Part shown: piece after piece, positions 43,180 through 51,648 of the stretch
How positions within the stretch are numbered: position 1 is the stretch's first letter
How the letters are laid out: the number at the start of each line of letters is the position of its first letter
Assembly: GCA_029250885.1 (NCBI GenBank)
Contig: JAQXEK010000019.1
Span: 38,756-102,755 of the forward strand
Reading direction: 5' to 3'
DNA from: Planctomycetota bacterium
GTDB taxonomy: Bacteria; Planctomycetota; UBA1135; GCA-002686595
DNA: 64,000 bases
Notes under the pieces: model-generated
The model's input: the letters and a program-made list of their open reading frames with translations, nothing else
Told to the model about the DNA's origin: nothing
Databases searched by the model: none
Program-made: the position numbers and the translations under genes

Positions 43180-43992
43180 CTAGTCCGGGGAGTCCGCCTT
43201 GTTTTGCTCGCGCTCCTGGGCGCGCTCGAGGGCCTCGGCCCGGCGCGCGCGGCGTGGCTGCTCGTCTTTGATACCGTAGTCCGCAGGGATCTTGTGGTTG
43301 CCCAGGGCGCGCATGATGGCGTGCCAAGCCCGGCCGTCGCGAGACTCTAGGGGCGCGGAAGAGATCACGCGATCGACGGAGTTGGTGATATCCACGCGCA
43401 CGGCTTCAGACCTGGCGATCTGTCCAAAGGTATCCTTCATCGCCTCCTTGAGATACAGCCGCGCGTTTCCGCGGAGGGCGTTGTGGGGCTTGGCCTTCAC
43501 GACCTTACCCTCGTCCACGTAGGTTCCGAAGAGCCCGACCCCGACCGCCATGGACAGGTTAATCGAAGTGTGCTCGCCGCTGGTCCGAATGTGAACTAGC
43601 CTGTGGCAGAGGTCGGTCTCGGCGTTGCCAAGGCCCTCGACTTCGTTGCCGAAGACTAGGCCGACGCACTCGTCTTCTTGGGCGCCGATGGCACCGACGA
43701 TCGGCGCCGCAATACGCCAGTCTTCAAAGGGACGGAACCTGCGGGCACGAGCCGTGAACCCAACTACATGGGTGCAGTCGGCGATCGCCTCCTCGAGTGT
43801 ATCGACGACCTTCACGCGACCGCGCGCATTCGGCACGCCGTGGGACATCTGCTCGAAGTCGGGGTTGACCAACATCGAAGCGCGGCGGGGTGCGACAAGC
43901 ACCACCTCCACGGACCCAAAGTTGGTCGCGGTGCGTAGCACCATGCCGACGTTGCGCGGCCCCTCGGGCCGCACGAGGATGACTTTTCTCAT
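43180..43992 (-). CDS. SpoU/TrmJ-family RNA 2'-O-methyltransferase
   Basis: A 270-residue SPOUT methyltransferase. It begins RKVILVRPEGPRNVGMVLRTATNFG, the N-terminal NVG and RTA motifs of the TrmH/TrmJ class. Near residue 115 it has GLVFGNEVEGLGN, the SAM-knot motif with Glu, and near residue 138 NLSMAVGVGLFGTY. The length and a C-terminal extension resemble TrmJ, which methylates tRNA position 32, but the closely related families cannot be separated by eye. It overlaps the upstream dehydratase gene by 4 bp and lies 3 bp before the RNase Z-like gene. Confidence 0.87.
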   Translation of the reverse strand: MRKVILVRPEGPRNVGMVLRTATNFGSVEVVLVAPRRASMLVNPDFEQMSHGVPNARGRVKVVDTLEEAIADCTHVVGFTARARRFRPFEDWRIAAPIVGAIGAQEDECVGLVFGNEVEGLGNAETDLCHRLVHIRTSGEHTSINLSMAVGVGLFGTYVDEGKVVKAKPHNALRGNARLYLKEAMKDTFGQIARSEAVRVDITNSVDRVISSAPLESRDGRAWHAIMRALGNHKIPADYGIKDEQPRRARRAEALERAQEREQNKADSPD

Positions 43993-45014
43993 GACTGGTT
44001 CCGGATAGCTTGCAGCTGCTCGGGCGCGGGATTGCCGCCGGAGACGATCAAGGCGATGTTCTGGAAGTCGAGGTGGTCGACCAAGTCCGTGAACAAGAAC
44101 GCGGCCAAGGTCGCCGCGCCAGCGGGCTCGACAACCAGACCCGCGTGGTTCACCAGCAGCGCTTGGGCAGCGAAGATGTGCTCGTCTTCCAGCTCGACGA
44201 CTTGGTCCACCGCCGCCTGGGCGGCATCGATATTGAGGGCACCTACGTTCAGCGGGCAGAGACCTTGGACCTTGGTCTGGATGTCTGGGATGTCGATGGG
44301 CGCGCCGGCTTCGAGACCGCGCGAGAGGGTCGCTGCCCCCTTCGGCTCCGCGCCGACGATGCGCACCTGGTCGCCGAACTTGGAGCGCAGCGCAAGGGCG
44401 ACTCCACTGATGAGTCCGCCCCCACCTACTGGGCAGAGGACCAGGTCCACACAGGGCAGATCCTCGGCAATCTCAAGGCCGACGGTGCCTGCGCCCTCGA
44501 TCGTGCGGACTGCGTCGTAGGGATGCACGAGGACGGCGCCGGCTTGGGCGAGCTCGGCGCAGATGGCGTCGGTCTCCGGGCGCGTGTCGCCTAAGCGCAC
44601 GGTGGCGCCAAGGTCGCGGCAGGCCTGGATCTTGTTCGGGTAGGCGTCGGCGGGCATGCAGATCGTCGCGGGAACTTCGGCTCGGCCGGCGGCCCAGCTG
44701 AGGGCGCGGCCGTGGTTGCCAGAGCTGGTTGTGACGACGCCGCGGGCGCGCTCGTCCTCCGTAAGCTGGGAGACCTGGTTCCATGCGCCCCGGGATTTAA
44801 ACGAGCCGGTCTCCTGGAGGCACTCGAGTTTGAAGTAGACCTCGGTGGCGGCCAAGCGGGCCTGGGCCTTGGGATGGCCAGCGAGTGCGGGGTGCAGTTG
44901 GCTCGCCAGTTGGACCAAAGGCGTGCGCTTGACGGTGCCCTGGATGCGCAGGGCAGCGGCTTCAAAGTCTAGGTCGCGTAGGGCTGGGGGGACTTGGGGA
45001 GGCATGGGGTGCAC
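43989..45014 (-). CDS. PLP-dependent threonine/serine dehydratase
   Basis: A 341-residue PLP fold-type II enzyme that deaminates threonine or serine. The PLP lysine is in ETGSFKSRGAWN (about residue 82). Substrate loop SSGNHGRALSWAA follows near residue 107. The phosphate-binding glycine loop is VGGGGLISG (about residue 205). No C-terminal ACT regulatory domain is present, so it resembles the catabolic TdcB or serine racemase type rather than biosynthetic IlvA. It is the first gene of a five-gene minus-strand operon with tRNA-processing enzymes and is divergent from dus; a link between threonine deamination and these genes is not obvious. Confidence 0.9.
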   Translation of the reverse strand: MHPMPPQVPPALRDLDFEAAALRIQGTVKRTPLVQLASQLHPALAGHPKAQARLAATEVYFKLECLQETGSFKSRGAWNQVSQLTEDERARGVVTTSSGNHGRALSWAAGRAEVPATICMPADAYPNKIQACRDLGATVRLGDTRPETDAICAELAQAGAVLVHPYDAVRTIEGAGTVGLEIAEDLPCVDLVLCPVGGGGLISGVALALRSKFGDQVRIVGAEPKGAATLSRGLEAGAPIDIPDIQTKVQGLCPLNVGALNIDAAQAAVDQVVELEDEHIFAAQALLVNHAGLVVEPAGAATLAAFLFTDLVDHLDFQNIALIVSGGNPAPEQLQAIRNQS

Positions 45015-45108
45015 AGTTTACTCTTCTGGGTTGTTTGGCGGGAGAGGGTGCGCCTGTTTCGCGTCTGGTGGGCAGAACTTGGGCAAGGACGGGGGGTATG
45101 ATGGAGCG

Positions 45109-46116
45109 ATGTTAGGGATGCCGTTTACTTCGCCTTATCTTCTCGCGCCTATGGAGGGGGTGACGACGCCGGACTTTCGAGGCCTGGTGCTGTCGCGCAA
45201 TTCCTCGGATTGCCTGGGGGGCGCGACGACAGAGTTCGTCCGGGTCGTGGATGCCGCGATTCCTGTGGCGCCCCTAGAGAAGGCGCTCGGGTGCGCGTCG
45301 AAGGCATTTGGGCGGCCCGTGGGGCTACAAATCATGGGCTCGAATCTCGAGGCCATGGCCGAGACGGCGGTGAATGCTGCAGAGGCGGGAGCGCCGTTTG
45401 TGGACATCAACTTTGGGTGCCCGGCAAAGGGCGCCCTGCGGGGAATGGCGGGGTCCTCGACCCTAGATGACCCGCGGCGCGTCTTTGCCTTGGTGGACGC
45501 CTGCGCGCGGGCGATGGCGGGAGGCTCGGTGCCGCTTACGGCCAAAATCCGCGCGGGGGGCGAAGACGACACCCTGTTGGAGGACCTGGCCCAGGCGGCC
45601 GAAGACGGGGGCGCCAGCCTACTGACCGTGCACTGCCGCACGCGAAAGGAGGCCTACCGCGACACGGCAGACTGGAACCGCTTGTACCGAGCCGTCCAGT
45701 CCGTGCAGATCCCAGTCTGCGGAAACGGCGGCATGGACACGGCGGCCGACATGGACCAGATGATGGCCGAGACCGGCTGTCGGTACGCAATGATTGGTCG
45801 CGCCGCCCTGGGCAATCCCTGGGTCTTCTCCGGGCACCGAGCCAGCCCCCGGGAGGCCGCCGATTTCCTCCTGGAGTACGCCCAAATGACCTCTGGCAGC
45901 CAAACTAAGCAGTCCCGACTCAAGCAGCTTCTCGCCTGCTGGACCGCCGGCGGCCCCGAGGTAGCTGGCTTGCTGGGCACCCACCGCCGTCCCTGGCTGC
46001 GGGTCAACGACGACGCCCATCTGCGCGCCTGCCTGGACGCAGCCGGCGACCTGCATCCCTCGCCCCTCGACCTCCCGCCGCAAAAACAACCATCAACCCA
46101 GATGCGCCCTATATAA
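45109..46116 (+). CDS. dus: tRNA-dihydrouridine synthase
   Basis: A 335-residue FMN enzyme that reduces uridines in tRNA D loops. It starts LLAPMEGVTTPDFRGLV, the usual APMEG(V/M)T motif, then VGLQIMGSN, FVDINFGCPAKG (the FMN/catalytic-Cys loop), LLTVHCRTRKEAY and VCGNGGMDT. The late AMIGRAALGNPWVF block is the family's phosphate-binding end. The chosen ATG is the first after the non-coding upstream stretch; another ATG lies three codons in. It is divergent from the tRNA-maturation operon across 94 bp, so the two may share a promoter region. The last 60 residues are Pro-rich and less conserved. Confidence 0.93.
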   Translation: MLGMPFTSPYLLAPMEGVTTPDFRGLVLSRNSSDCLGGATTEFVRVVDAAIPVAPLEKALGCASKAFGRPVGLQIMGSNLEAMAETAVNAAEAGAPFVDINFGCPAKGALRGMAGSSTLDDPRRVFALVDACARAMAGGSVPLTAKIRAGGEDDTLLEDLAQAAEDGGASLLTVHCRTRKEAYRDTADWNRLYRAVQSVQIPVCGNGGMDTAADMDQMMAETGCRYAMIGRAALGNPWVFSGHRASPREAADFLLEYAQMTSGSQTKQSRLKQLLACWTAGGPEVAGLLGTHRRPWLRVNDDAHLRACLDAAGDLHPSPLDLPPQKQPSTQMRPI

Positions 46117-46136
46117 TCGTCCCCCAAAATACGCCC

Positions 46137-48086
46137 ATGACCTGGACTCCCACCGACAGCGAAAAGCTCTACAACCTCCCCAACTGGGGCGGGGAGTACT
46201 TTCGTATCAACGAGTCCGGCAACCTCGCCGTTCGTATTGCGGACCAGGGCAAGACCTCTGAGATCGACATACACGACCTCACCCGCGACATTCTGCAGCG
46301 CGGGGTCCGCGCTCCGCTGCTATTGCGCTTCAACAGCATCCTGCGGGGCCGCGTCGAGGAGCTGGCCGGCGCCTTCAACCACGCCCGGGAAGAGTTCGGC
46401 TACACAGCGCCCTACCGCAGCATCTACCCGATCAAGGTCAACCAGCAGCGCCACGTGGTCGAGCAGCTCATCCGCAGCGGACGCGAGCTTGGCCTGGGCT
46501 TGGAGGTCGGCAGCAAGCCCGAGCTCCTGGCCGCCATGGGGCTAGAGCACGGGCCCGATGCGCTGGTGGTCTGCAACGGCTACAAGGACCGCGACTACAT
46601 CGAGATGGCGCTGCTCTATAGTCGGCTTGGCGTGAAGCCCTTGATCGTGGTCGAGAAGTTTACCGAGCTCCAGACGATCCTCGATGCGGCCGCGGACTTG
46701 GACATCAAGCCTCACATTGGCGTGCGCATGAAGCCGCGCGTCGAGGGCGCTGGTCGCTGGAAGGACTCCGGCGGTGTGCGCTCGAAGTTTGGGCTTACCT
46801 CGCGGCAGATCGTCGAGGTCGTTCGCGTGCTCAAGCAGCTTGACATGCTCGACCGCCTTGAACTGCTGCACTTCCACATCGGCAGCCAGATCACCGACGT
46901 GCGCTCGGTCAAGGCCGCCCTGCGCGAGGCGACGCGCACGTTCACAGGGCTGCGCGAGCTCGGCGCTCCAATCTCGTACTTCGACGTCGGCGGCGGCCTA
47001 GCCGTGGACTACGACGGGTCCAACACCACCGGAGACTCGTCCAAGAACTACACCCTGCAGGAGTACGCTAACGATGTGGTATGGCAGGTGGCCGAGGCTT
47101 GTCGCGAGTCGGGCATGGCCGAACCGACGATCCTGAGCGAGTCCGGGCGCTCTCTCACCGCGCACCACGCTCTGCTGGTCACCGAAGTGCTTGGGGTAAC
47201 GAAGTTCTCGGACAACGCGCCCAACTCGACCCAGCCTGGCGAGCACCCCTCCGTCTGCAAGATCGGCGAAATCCACACAGACCTACTCGCCCTGGGCAAC
47301 GACACCGAGGGCGCTAAGTTCCGCGAGGCCTTCCACGACAGCGTGCAGCTCTTGGAAGAGGCCATGCTGCTGTTCTCCACGGGTCACATAAACTTGAGCG
47401 AACGCGCGCGTGTCGAGGAATTCCACTGGGCCACCTGCCGCCACATCCTAGAGATCGTTCGCGGTGTAGAGCACGTTCCCGAAGAGCTCGCGGACCTAGA
47501 GACGGAGATGGCCGACACCTACTTCCTTAACTTCTCCCTGTTCCAATCCCTGCCCGATTCCTGGGCCATCGACCAGCTCTTCCCGATCATCCCCCTGCAC
47601 CGTCACAACGAGGAGCCCGCGGAGCGCGCGACCCTCGTGGACGTGACCTGTGACTCCGACGGAAAGATCAATCGCTTCATCGGTCGCGACGGTGTCAAGG
47701 ATGTGCTCGAGGTTCACAAGCTCAAGCCCGGCGAGCCCTACTTCATGGGCTTCTTTCTCGTGGGTGCCTACCAAGAGATCCTCGGCGACATGCACAATCT
47801 CTTCGGCGACACCAATGTGCTGCATGTGGACGTCGGTCCCGACGGCAAGCCACGCCTCGAACACCTTGTGCGCGGTGACCGAGTGCAAGAGCTACTAAGC
47901 TACGTCGAATACCACGAGAACGACCTACTCGCCCACCTGCACCGAAGCATCGAGAGCGCGATCAACGACGGTCATCTCACCTACGAACAATCCGCCCTTC
48001 TGCAAGAGCGCTATGAGCGCGGACTGGCGGGCTATTCCTACCTCACCCAAGCCAACCAACCGGCACAACAACCCACACTCCTGTGA
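46137..48086 (+). CDS. speA: Biosynthetic arginine decarboxylase
   Basis: Decarboxylates arginine to agmatine for polyamine synthesis; a PLP enzyme of the alanine-racemase-like fold. The 649-residue protein is full length for SpeA. PLP lysine: YRSIYPIKVNQQRHVVEQLI, near residue 100. Glycine-rich phosphate loop: SYFDVGGGLAVDYDGS, near residue 285. LESGRSLTAHHALLV-type block near residue 340, and a C-terminal DVGPDGKPRLEHLVRGD. The slyD gene overlaps its stop by 4 bp, indicating coupling. Confidence 0.95.
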   Translation: MTWTPTDSEKLYNLPNWGGEYFRINESGNLAVRIADQGKTSEIDIHDLTRDILQRGVRAPLLLRFNSILRGRVEELAGAFNHAREEFGYTAPYRSIYPIKVNQQRHVVEQLIRSGRELGLGLEVGSKPELLAAMGLEHGPDALVVCNGYKDRDYIEMALLYSRLGVKPLIVVEKFTELQTILDAAADLDIKPHIGVRMKPRVEGAGRWKDSGGVRSKFGLTSRQIVEVVRVLKQLDMLDRLELLHFHIGSQITDVRSVKAALREATRTFTGLRELGAPISYFDVGGGLAVDYDGSNTTGDSSKNYTLQEYANDVVWQVAEACRESGMAEPTILSESGRSLTAHHALLVTEVLGVTKFSDNAPNSTQPGEHPSVCKIGEIHTDLLALGNDTEGAKFREAFHDSVQLLEEAMLLFSTGHINLSERARVEEFHWATCRHILEIVRGVEHVPEELADLETEMADTYFLNFSLFQSLPDSWAIDQLFPIIPLHRHNEEPAERATLVDVTCDSDGKINRFIGRDGVKDVLEVHKLKPGEPYFMGFFLVGAYQEILGDMHNLFGDTNVLHVDVGPDGKPRLEHLVRGDRVQELLSYVEYHENDLLAHLHRSIESAINDGHLTYEQSALLQERYERGLAGYSYLTQANQPAQQPTLL

Positions 48087-48586
48087 ACATTACCCAAAAC
48101 GCACTCGTTACCATCGCCTACAAGATCACCGATTCCGAAGGCGAGATCTTCGAGCAGAGCCAATCCGGCGACCCCGAGGACGGCCCCATCGAGTACATCC
48201 ACGGGAACGGGGAGCTGCCCGAAGGCCTCGAGGCTGCCCTAGAGGACAAGACCGTCGGCGCCCTAGTCAATGTAGAGTTGACCACCGAGACTGGCTTCGG
48301 CGACCACGATCCCGAGCTGATTATCTCCGTTCCGCGCGAGGAGATACCCATGGAGAACAACGACGAACTTAGGAAGGGCGACATCCTGCCTGTCGAAATC
48401 GCGGACGAGGAAGGCAACGTCTCCGGCGAGGTTGACATGCGCGTCATCGAGGTCCGGCCCGACGCGATCTTCCTAGACGGCAACCACCCCCTCGCGGGCC
48501 AAAACGTCACCTTTGAAGTCGAGGTGCTCGCCGTGCGCGAAGCCACTGAAGAAGAGCTCAACGGCGAAACGACCCACGATCATTAG
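48083..48586 (+). CDS. slyD: SlyD-type FKBP peptidyl-prolyl isomerase
   Basis: A 167-residue cytosolic FKBP with inserted IF domain. It begins ITQNALVTIAYKITDSEGEI and continues to IEYIHGNGELPEGLEAALED, which is the SlyD arrangement, then TGFGDHDPELIISV within the insert-in-flap region. The C-terminal block NHPLAGQNVTFEVEVLAVRE closes the domain. The His-rich nickel tail of E. coli SlyD is reduced to THDH. The start is a GTG overlapping the speA stop (GTGA), so translation is probably coupled. Confidence 0.92.
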   Translation: MNITQNALVTIAYKITDSEGEIFEQSQSGDPEDGPIEYIHGNGELPEGLEAALEDKTVGALVNVELTTETGFGDHDPELIISVPREEIPMENNDELRKGDILPVEIADEEGNVSGEVDMRVIEVRPDAIFLDGNHPLAGQNVTFEVEVLAVREATEEELNGETTHDH

Positions 48587-48970
48587 GTTGTTCCCCTGGC
48601 TAGAGATAGCCGGACCGGTCCAAGCTCATCAAAAAAATCCCCACTTTGGCCTTCGGTCCAAGCCCCCGGCCCCGCTTCACTTAGTGAGCGGCAGAGGCGA
48701 GCACCCACCGAATCGATCACCCAGCTCCTTGAGAGCACTTCTAGACTTCAGATTGGGTAGCTCTCCCCCCGCCACTCATCAACCACAAGCCCCCGCGCCC
48801 CTTGGCCGCGGGGGCTTGCTTTGTTCTAAGGCCAGAAGCGTCCCCCATCGCGCGAAGCGCGCCCTGCCCAACCACACTCAAAAACCTAGAAGCCCGCCCT
48901 CCCCCAACCGCCCCCCCTTTCGTATCCTCTCCCCCGCCTAAGCCACCCCCCAAAAACAGAGCACCCCCCC
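48587..48970 (+). other. Intergenic region after slyD
   Basis: A 384-bp stretch with no convincing gene. It contains a strong terminator-like hairpin at 48786-48818 and C-rich sequence after it. Lower-quality ORFs on either strand (48513-48941 plus, 48741-48953 minus) have a composition driven by C/G runs. I cannot exclude a small RNA at 48600-48780. Confidence 0.5.
48786..48826 (+). terminator. Hairpin terminator downstream of slyD
   Basis: A 12-bp stem, CAAGCCCCCGCG (48786-48797) with its exact complement at 48807-48818, closes a 9-nt loop and is followed by CTTTGTT. It lies 200 bp past slyD, so transcripts from speA/slyD would carry a long 3' tail. Confidence 0.8.
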
Positions 48971-49444
48971 ATGATCATCATCGACACCATCAAGAACATG
49001 ACCGACGAGCGCTTCCTCGCAATCTACGAAGCCCTCACCGACCGAGGCTTCGGCCCCCTTGATGGCGAGGTTGCCAAGGCTCTCAAGTTCCGCCCCCAGG
49101 CTATTCGCAAGCTGGCCATCGATAAGCGCGCCCGCAAGGCGCGCCAGATCGTCCTGTCCGGGAACAACGCAGAGCTCGCCTACGAACTCTGCGGCGGCTA
49201 CCTGATGCGCAGCCACGAGAAGCTAATGCCCGACTTCCTGGACGCCATGGGCATTCCCCACGAAGATGGCATGATCGAGGACATGGACGAGACTACCCCC
49301 GATGCCGCCAAGCTGGACGACGTGCTTGCCCAGCTGGACAAGGACTATCCCTCTGAGGATGTCACCCTGTACCTCTGCATCTGCGCGATGCAGTGGCCGG
49401 AGATTCCCGAGCTGCTCAGCACCTGGGAAAAGCGCGTCGCCTAG
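48971..49444 (+). CDS. Conserved-looking hypothetical protein
   Basis: A 157-residue acidic, probably cytosolic protein with no signal peptide or membrane helix. It begins MIIIDTIKNMTDERFLAIYE. It is alpha-helical in character with a central basic patch (RPQAIRKLAIDKRARKARQI) and an acidic linker (MIEDMDETTPDAAKLDDVL). No family is recognised. It is followed by a strong bidirectional terminator shared with the convergent elongation factor P gene. Confidence 0.75.
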   Translation: MIIIDTIKNMTDERFLAIYEALTDRGFGPLDGEVAKALKFRPQAIRKLAIDKRARKARQIVLSGNNAELAYELCGGYLMRSHEKLMPDFLDAMGIPHEDGMIEDMDETTPDAAKLDDVLAQLDKDYPSEDVTLYLCICAMQWPEIPELLSTWEKRVA

Positions 49445-49487
49445 ACAAGCAGACTACGCACCTGGGGCATTGACCCTGGAACGCGAA

Positions 49488-49530
49488 AAGGCCCGCGTCC
49501 CCCGCATTCGATGCAGGGGACGCGGGCCTT
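49488..49530. terminator. Bidirectional terminator between the hypothetical gene and efp
   Basis: A perfect 15-bp stem (49488-49502 with 49516-49530) has A residues on the left and CTT on the right. It can serve both converging transcripts. Confidence 0.9.
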
Positions 49531-49553
49531 CTCCTTGGGCAGCTGGGGCCGCG

Positions 49554-50126
49554 CTACTTCTTTGCACGCTCGACGAAGCGACCGTCGCGCGTGTCCACGC
49601 GAACGCGCTCGCCGGCGACGATGTAGCTGGGCACTTGAATCTCTGCGCCAGTCTCCAGAACCGCATTCTTAAGTTGCGCCTTGGCCGAGGCGCCCTTGAT
49701 CACGGGATCCGCTTCAGCGATGTCAAGCTCAACTACGGTGGGCAACTCGATGCTGACCAAGAGACCGTCAACAGAGAGGGAGGTGATGCCCTCAAGGCCG
49801 TCCTTAAGGTAGCCCGTTGCGTCGCTAATGTCCTCGCCACTGAGCTCGAATTGCTCGTAGCTCTCGCTATCCATGAAGTGGTAGTTCGTGCCGTCGGAAT
49901 AGAGGTAGGACACCGGGCGCTTTTCGGTGTCGACCTCGTCGAACTTCTCGCCGCTTCGGATCGAGTCGCCGAGTAGCTGCCCGGTCAGTAAGTTCCGCAT
50001 GCGGGTCTTCGCGATGGTGCCGCCGCCCCGAGCCGTAGGGGTCGAAAAGGTCACAGAGACGATCATCACGGGGGCGTTCTTGTACATGAAGCACACGCCC
50101 TTTTTAAAATTGGTTACATCAATCAT
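49554..50126 (-). CDS. efp: Elongation factor P, EfpL(YeiP)-like
   Basis: Rescues ribosomes stalled on proline runs. The 190-residue protein has the three OB/KOW-like domains of the family. The tip loop of domain I reads STPTARGGGTIAK, with Arg33 where canonical EF-P has a modifiable Lys. This PTARG loop and the later VIKGASAKAQLKNAVLETG block resemble E. coli YeiP (EfpL) rather than EF-P (compare TGGTKPATLETG). It ends VDTRDGRFVERAKK. No modification enzyme (EpmA, EarP) is in the window. If it is the only EF-P of this genome, it works with an unmodified or differently modified Arg. Confidence 0.92.
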   Translation of the reverse strand: MIDVTNFKKGVCFMYKNAPVMIVSVTFSTPTARGGGTIAKTRMRNLLTGQLLGDSIRSGEKFDEVDTEKRPVSYLYSDGTNYHFMDSESYEQFELSGEDISDATGYLKDGLEGITSLSVDGLLVSIELPTVVELDIAEADPVIKGASAKAQLKNAVLETGAEIQVPSYIVAGERVRVDTRDGRFVERAKK

Positions 50127-50189
50127 AGCGCGGGGATTCTAGCCGACTCGACCACCAAGGGTGCCCCTACATCGGGTAGAACCTGTTCC

Positions 50190-50756
50190 ATGGTCACGGA
50201 GAATCAGTCGAGAGGTCGTGAGGAGCACTGTGAAGATTGCGGCGAGAAGCTTCCCGAGAAGCGCCAGGCTTGCAGAATTTGCGGTTGGCGCCCGGGTGAC
50301 GAGTGGCTGGAGCCCGACGTCCCCAAGGTCCCTGCGGGCCTAGGTATGCGACTCATGGCCGGAATGGTGGACTGGGTCCTTGTATGCGTTTTGACCTTCG
50401 GGATCTACCTCGTGCTCTACATCATGCTCTTCTATCTCAACGCCCAAGGCCAAACGCCGGCTCAACAGGACGGGCGGGCACTGGCTTCCATCGGTGTGGC
50501 TGCCATGCTGACTCCCTGGCTCTACTTTGCTCTGTTTGAATCTTCTAGCCTTCAGGGTTCCATCGGCAAGGCCCTGGTTGGACTTCGGGTCACGAACCTT
50601 GCGGGCAACCGTATCACCTTCCTGCACGCGAGCCGCCGCCACGTCGCCAAGGTAGGAACGCTCACGATCCTAAGCATTGGCATGGTGTCGATCCTCTTCA
50701 CCAAAAGGAAGCAGTCCATCCACGACCTACTGGTCGGCACCCTGGTTACGATCTAG
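50190..50756 (+). CDS. RDD-family membrane protein with N-terminal zinc ribbon
   Basis: A 188-residue inner-membrane protein. Residues 14-35 form a zinc ribbon (CEDCGEKLPEKRQACRICGW, two CxxC pairs). The RDD domain follows (about 48-185), starting GLGMRLMAGMVDWVL with the typical Arg then Asp in the first helix, and later SIGKALVGLRVTN and QSIHDLLVGT. There are three or four hydrophobic helices. The function of RDD proteins is unclear; ion exchange has been proposed for some. A second RDD protein is encoded at 62057-62824. Confidence 0.88.
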   Translation: MVTENQSRGREEHCEDCGEKLPEKRQACRICGWRPGDEWLEPDVPKVPAGLGMRLMAGMVDWVLVCVLTFGIYLVLYIMLFYLNAQGQTPAQQDGRALASIGVAAMLTPWLYFALFESSSLQGSIGKALVGLRVTNLAGNRITFLHASRRHVAKVGTLTILSIGMVSILFTKRKQSIHDLLVGTLVTI

Positions 50757-50763
50757 ACGATAT

Positions 50764-51627
50764 CTAGCGCGCTGCACTACGGGGCAGGCGCTGGCAGCTA
50801 GGGCAGAAGTGGGTTCCCCGCTGGGCCACCACGATGCGGTTCAACCTGCGGCTGCAGACTCGGCACGGCTTGCCGTGCCGGCCATAGACTTGGAACTGGC
50901 TTTGGTAGGATCCCGGCTGGCCTTCGGGCGTCCTATAGAAGGTGTCGAAGGAGCTGCCTTCGCGCAGGATCGCCTCTTCCAACGTACGTCGGATCGCGGC
51001 GTGTAGGAGCCGCACTCTGGCTCGCGGGATTCGGTTGGCGGGCGTCTGGGGGTGGATGCGCGCCTCGAAGAGCGACTCGTCCACGTAGATGTTGCCGAGC
51101 CCCGCGAGGAAGCTCTGATCTAAAAGCAGAGACTTGATTCGGCCCCGCCTTGCGGCCAGCTCGTCCAGCAGGAACTTGGCAGTGAAGTCGCCCTCGAGGG
51201 GCTCTGGTCCTAGGGCCGGCATGGCGTCTTCAAGGTCGCGGGTCGGCACAAAGCGACCGAATTTTCGCGGGTCGATAAACTCGAGGCGTGCGCCGTTGTC
51301 CAGGGTCAGGCTGACCCGGGTGTGGGGACTTGCGGGCTGGGCACCAGCCTGGACCATGAGCCGACCCGTCATGCGCAGATGGATCACGAGCCAGGTGTCG
51401 ACCTCCGTTGACTTGGGCTTGCCCTTGGCGGAGAGCCCTAGCAGGATGTACTTCGCGCGGCGCCCCGCGGTCAGGAACGTCCGGCCGTGGACAAGGGCAC
51501 GCAGCTTGGCGGAGCTAGCACCTCCTAAGGTCCGCGCCCAAGCGACCTGGGAGCCCGTGACCGATCGGCCCATGAGCTTGGGACGAACGAGCCGGACCAT
51601 CGTCTCGACCTCGGGGAGCTCAGGCAT
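50764..51627 (-). CDS. mutM: Formamidopyrimidine-DNA glycosylase
   Basis: Excises 8-oxoguanine and related oxidised purines and nicks the DNA. It is 287 residues long, normal for Fpg. The catalytic N-terminus is MPELPEVETMVR (Pro2, Glu3). Family blocks are WLVIHLRMTGRL with the invariant His, FIDPRKFGRF and the helix-two-turn-helix DQSFLAGLGNIYVDESLFEA. The C-terminal zinc finger is complete: CRVC (about residue 256) and CPSC (about residue 276). It converges with the RDD gene with a 7-bp gap. Confidence 0.96.
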   Translation of the reverse strand: MPELPEVETMVRLVRPKLMGRSVTGSQVAWARTLGGASSAKLRALVHGRTFLTAGRRAKYILLGLSAKGKPKSTEVDTWLVIHLRMTGRLMVQAGAQPASPHTRVSLTLDNGARLEFIDPRKFGRFVPTRDLEDAMPALGPEPLEGDFTAKFLLDELAARRGRIKSLLLDQSFLAGLGNIYVDESLFEARIHPQTPANRIPRARVRLLHAAIRRTLEEAILREGSSFDTFYRTPEGQPGSYQSQFQVYGRHGKPCRVCSRRLNRIVVAQRGTHFCPSCQRLPRSAAR

Positions 51628-51648
51628 AGCAGGCGGCTTTACGAGCGG

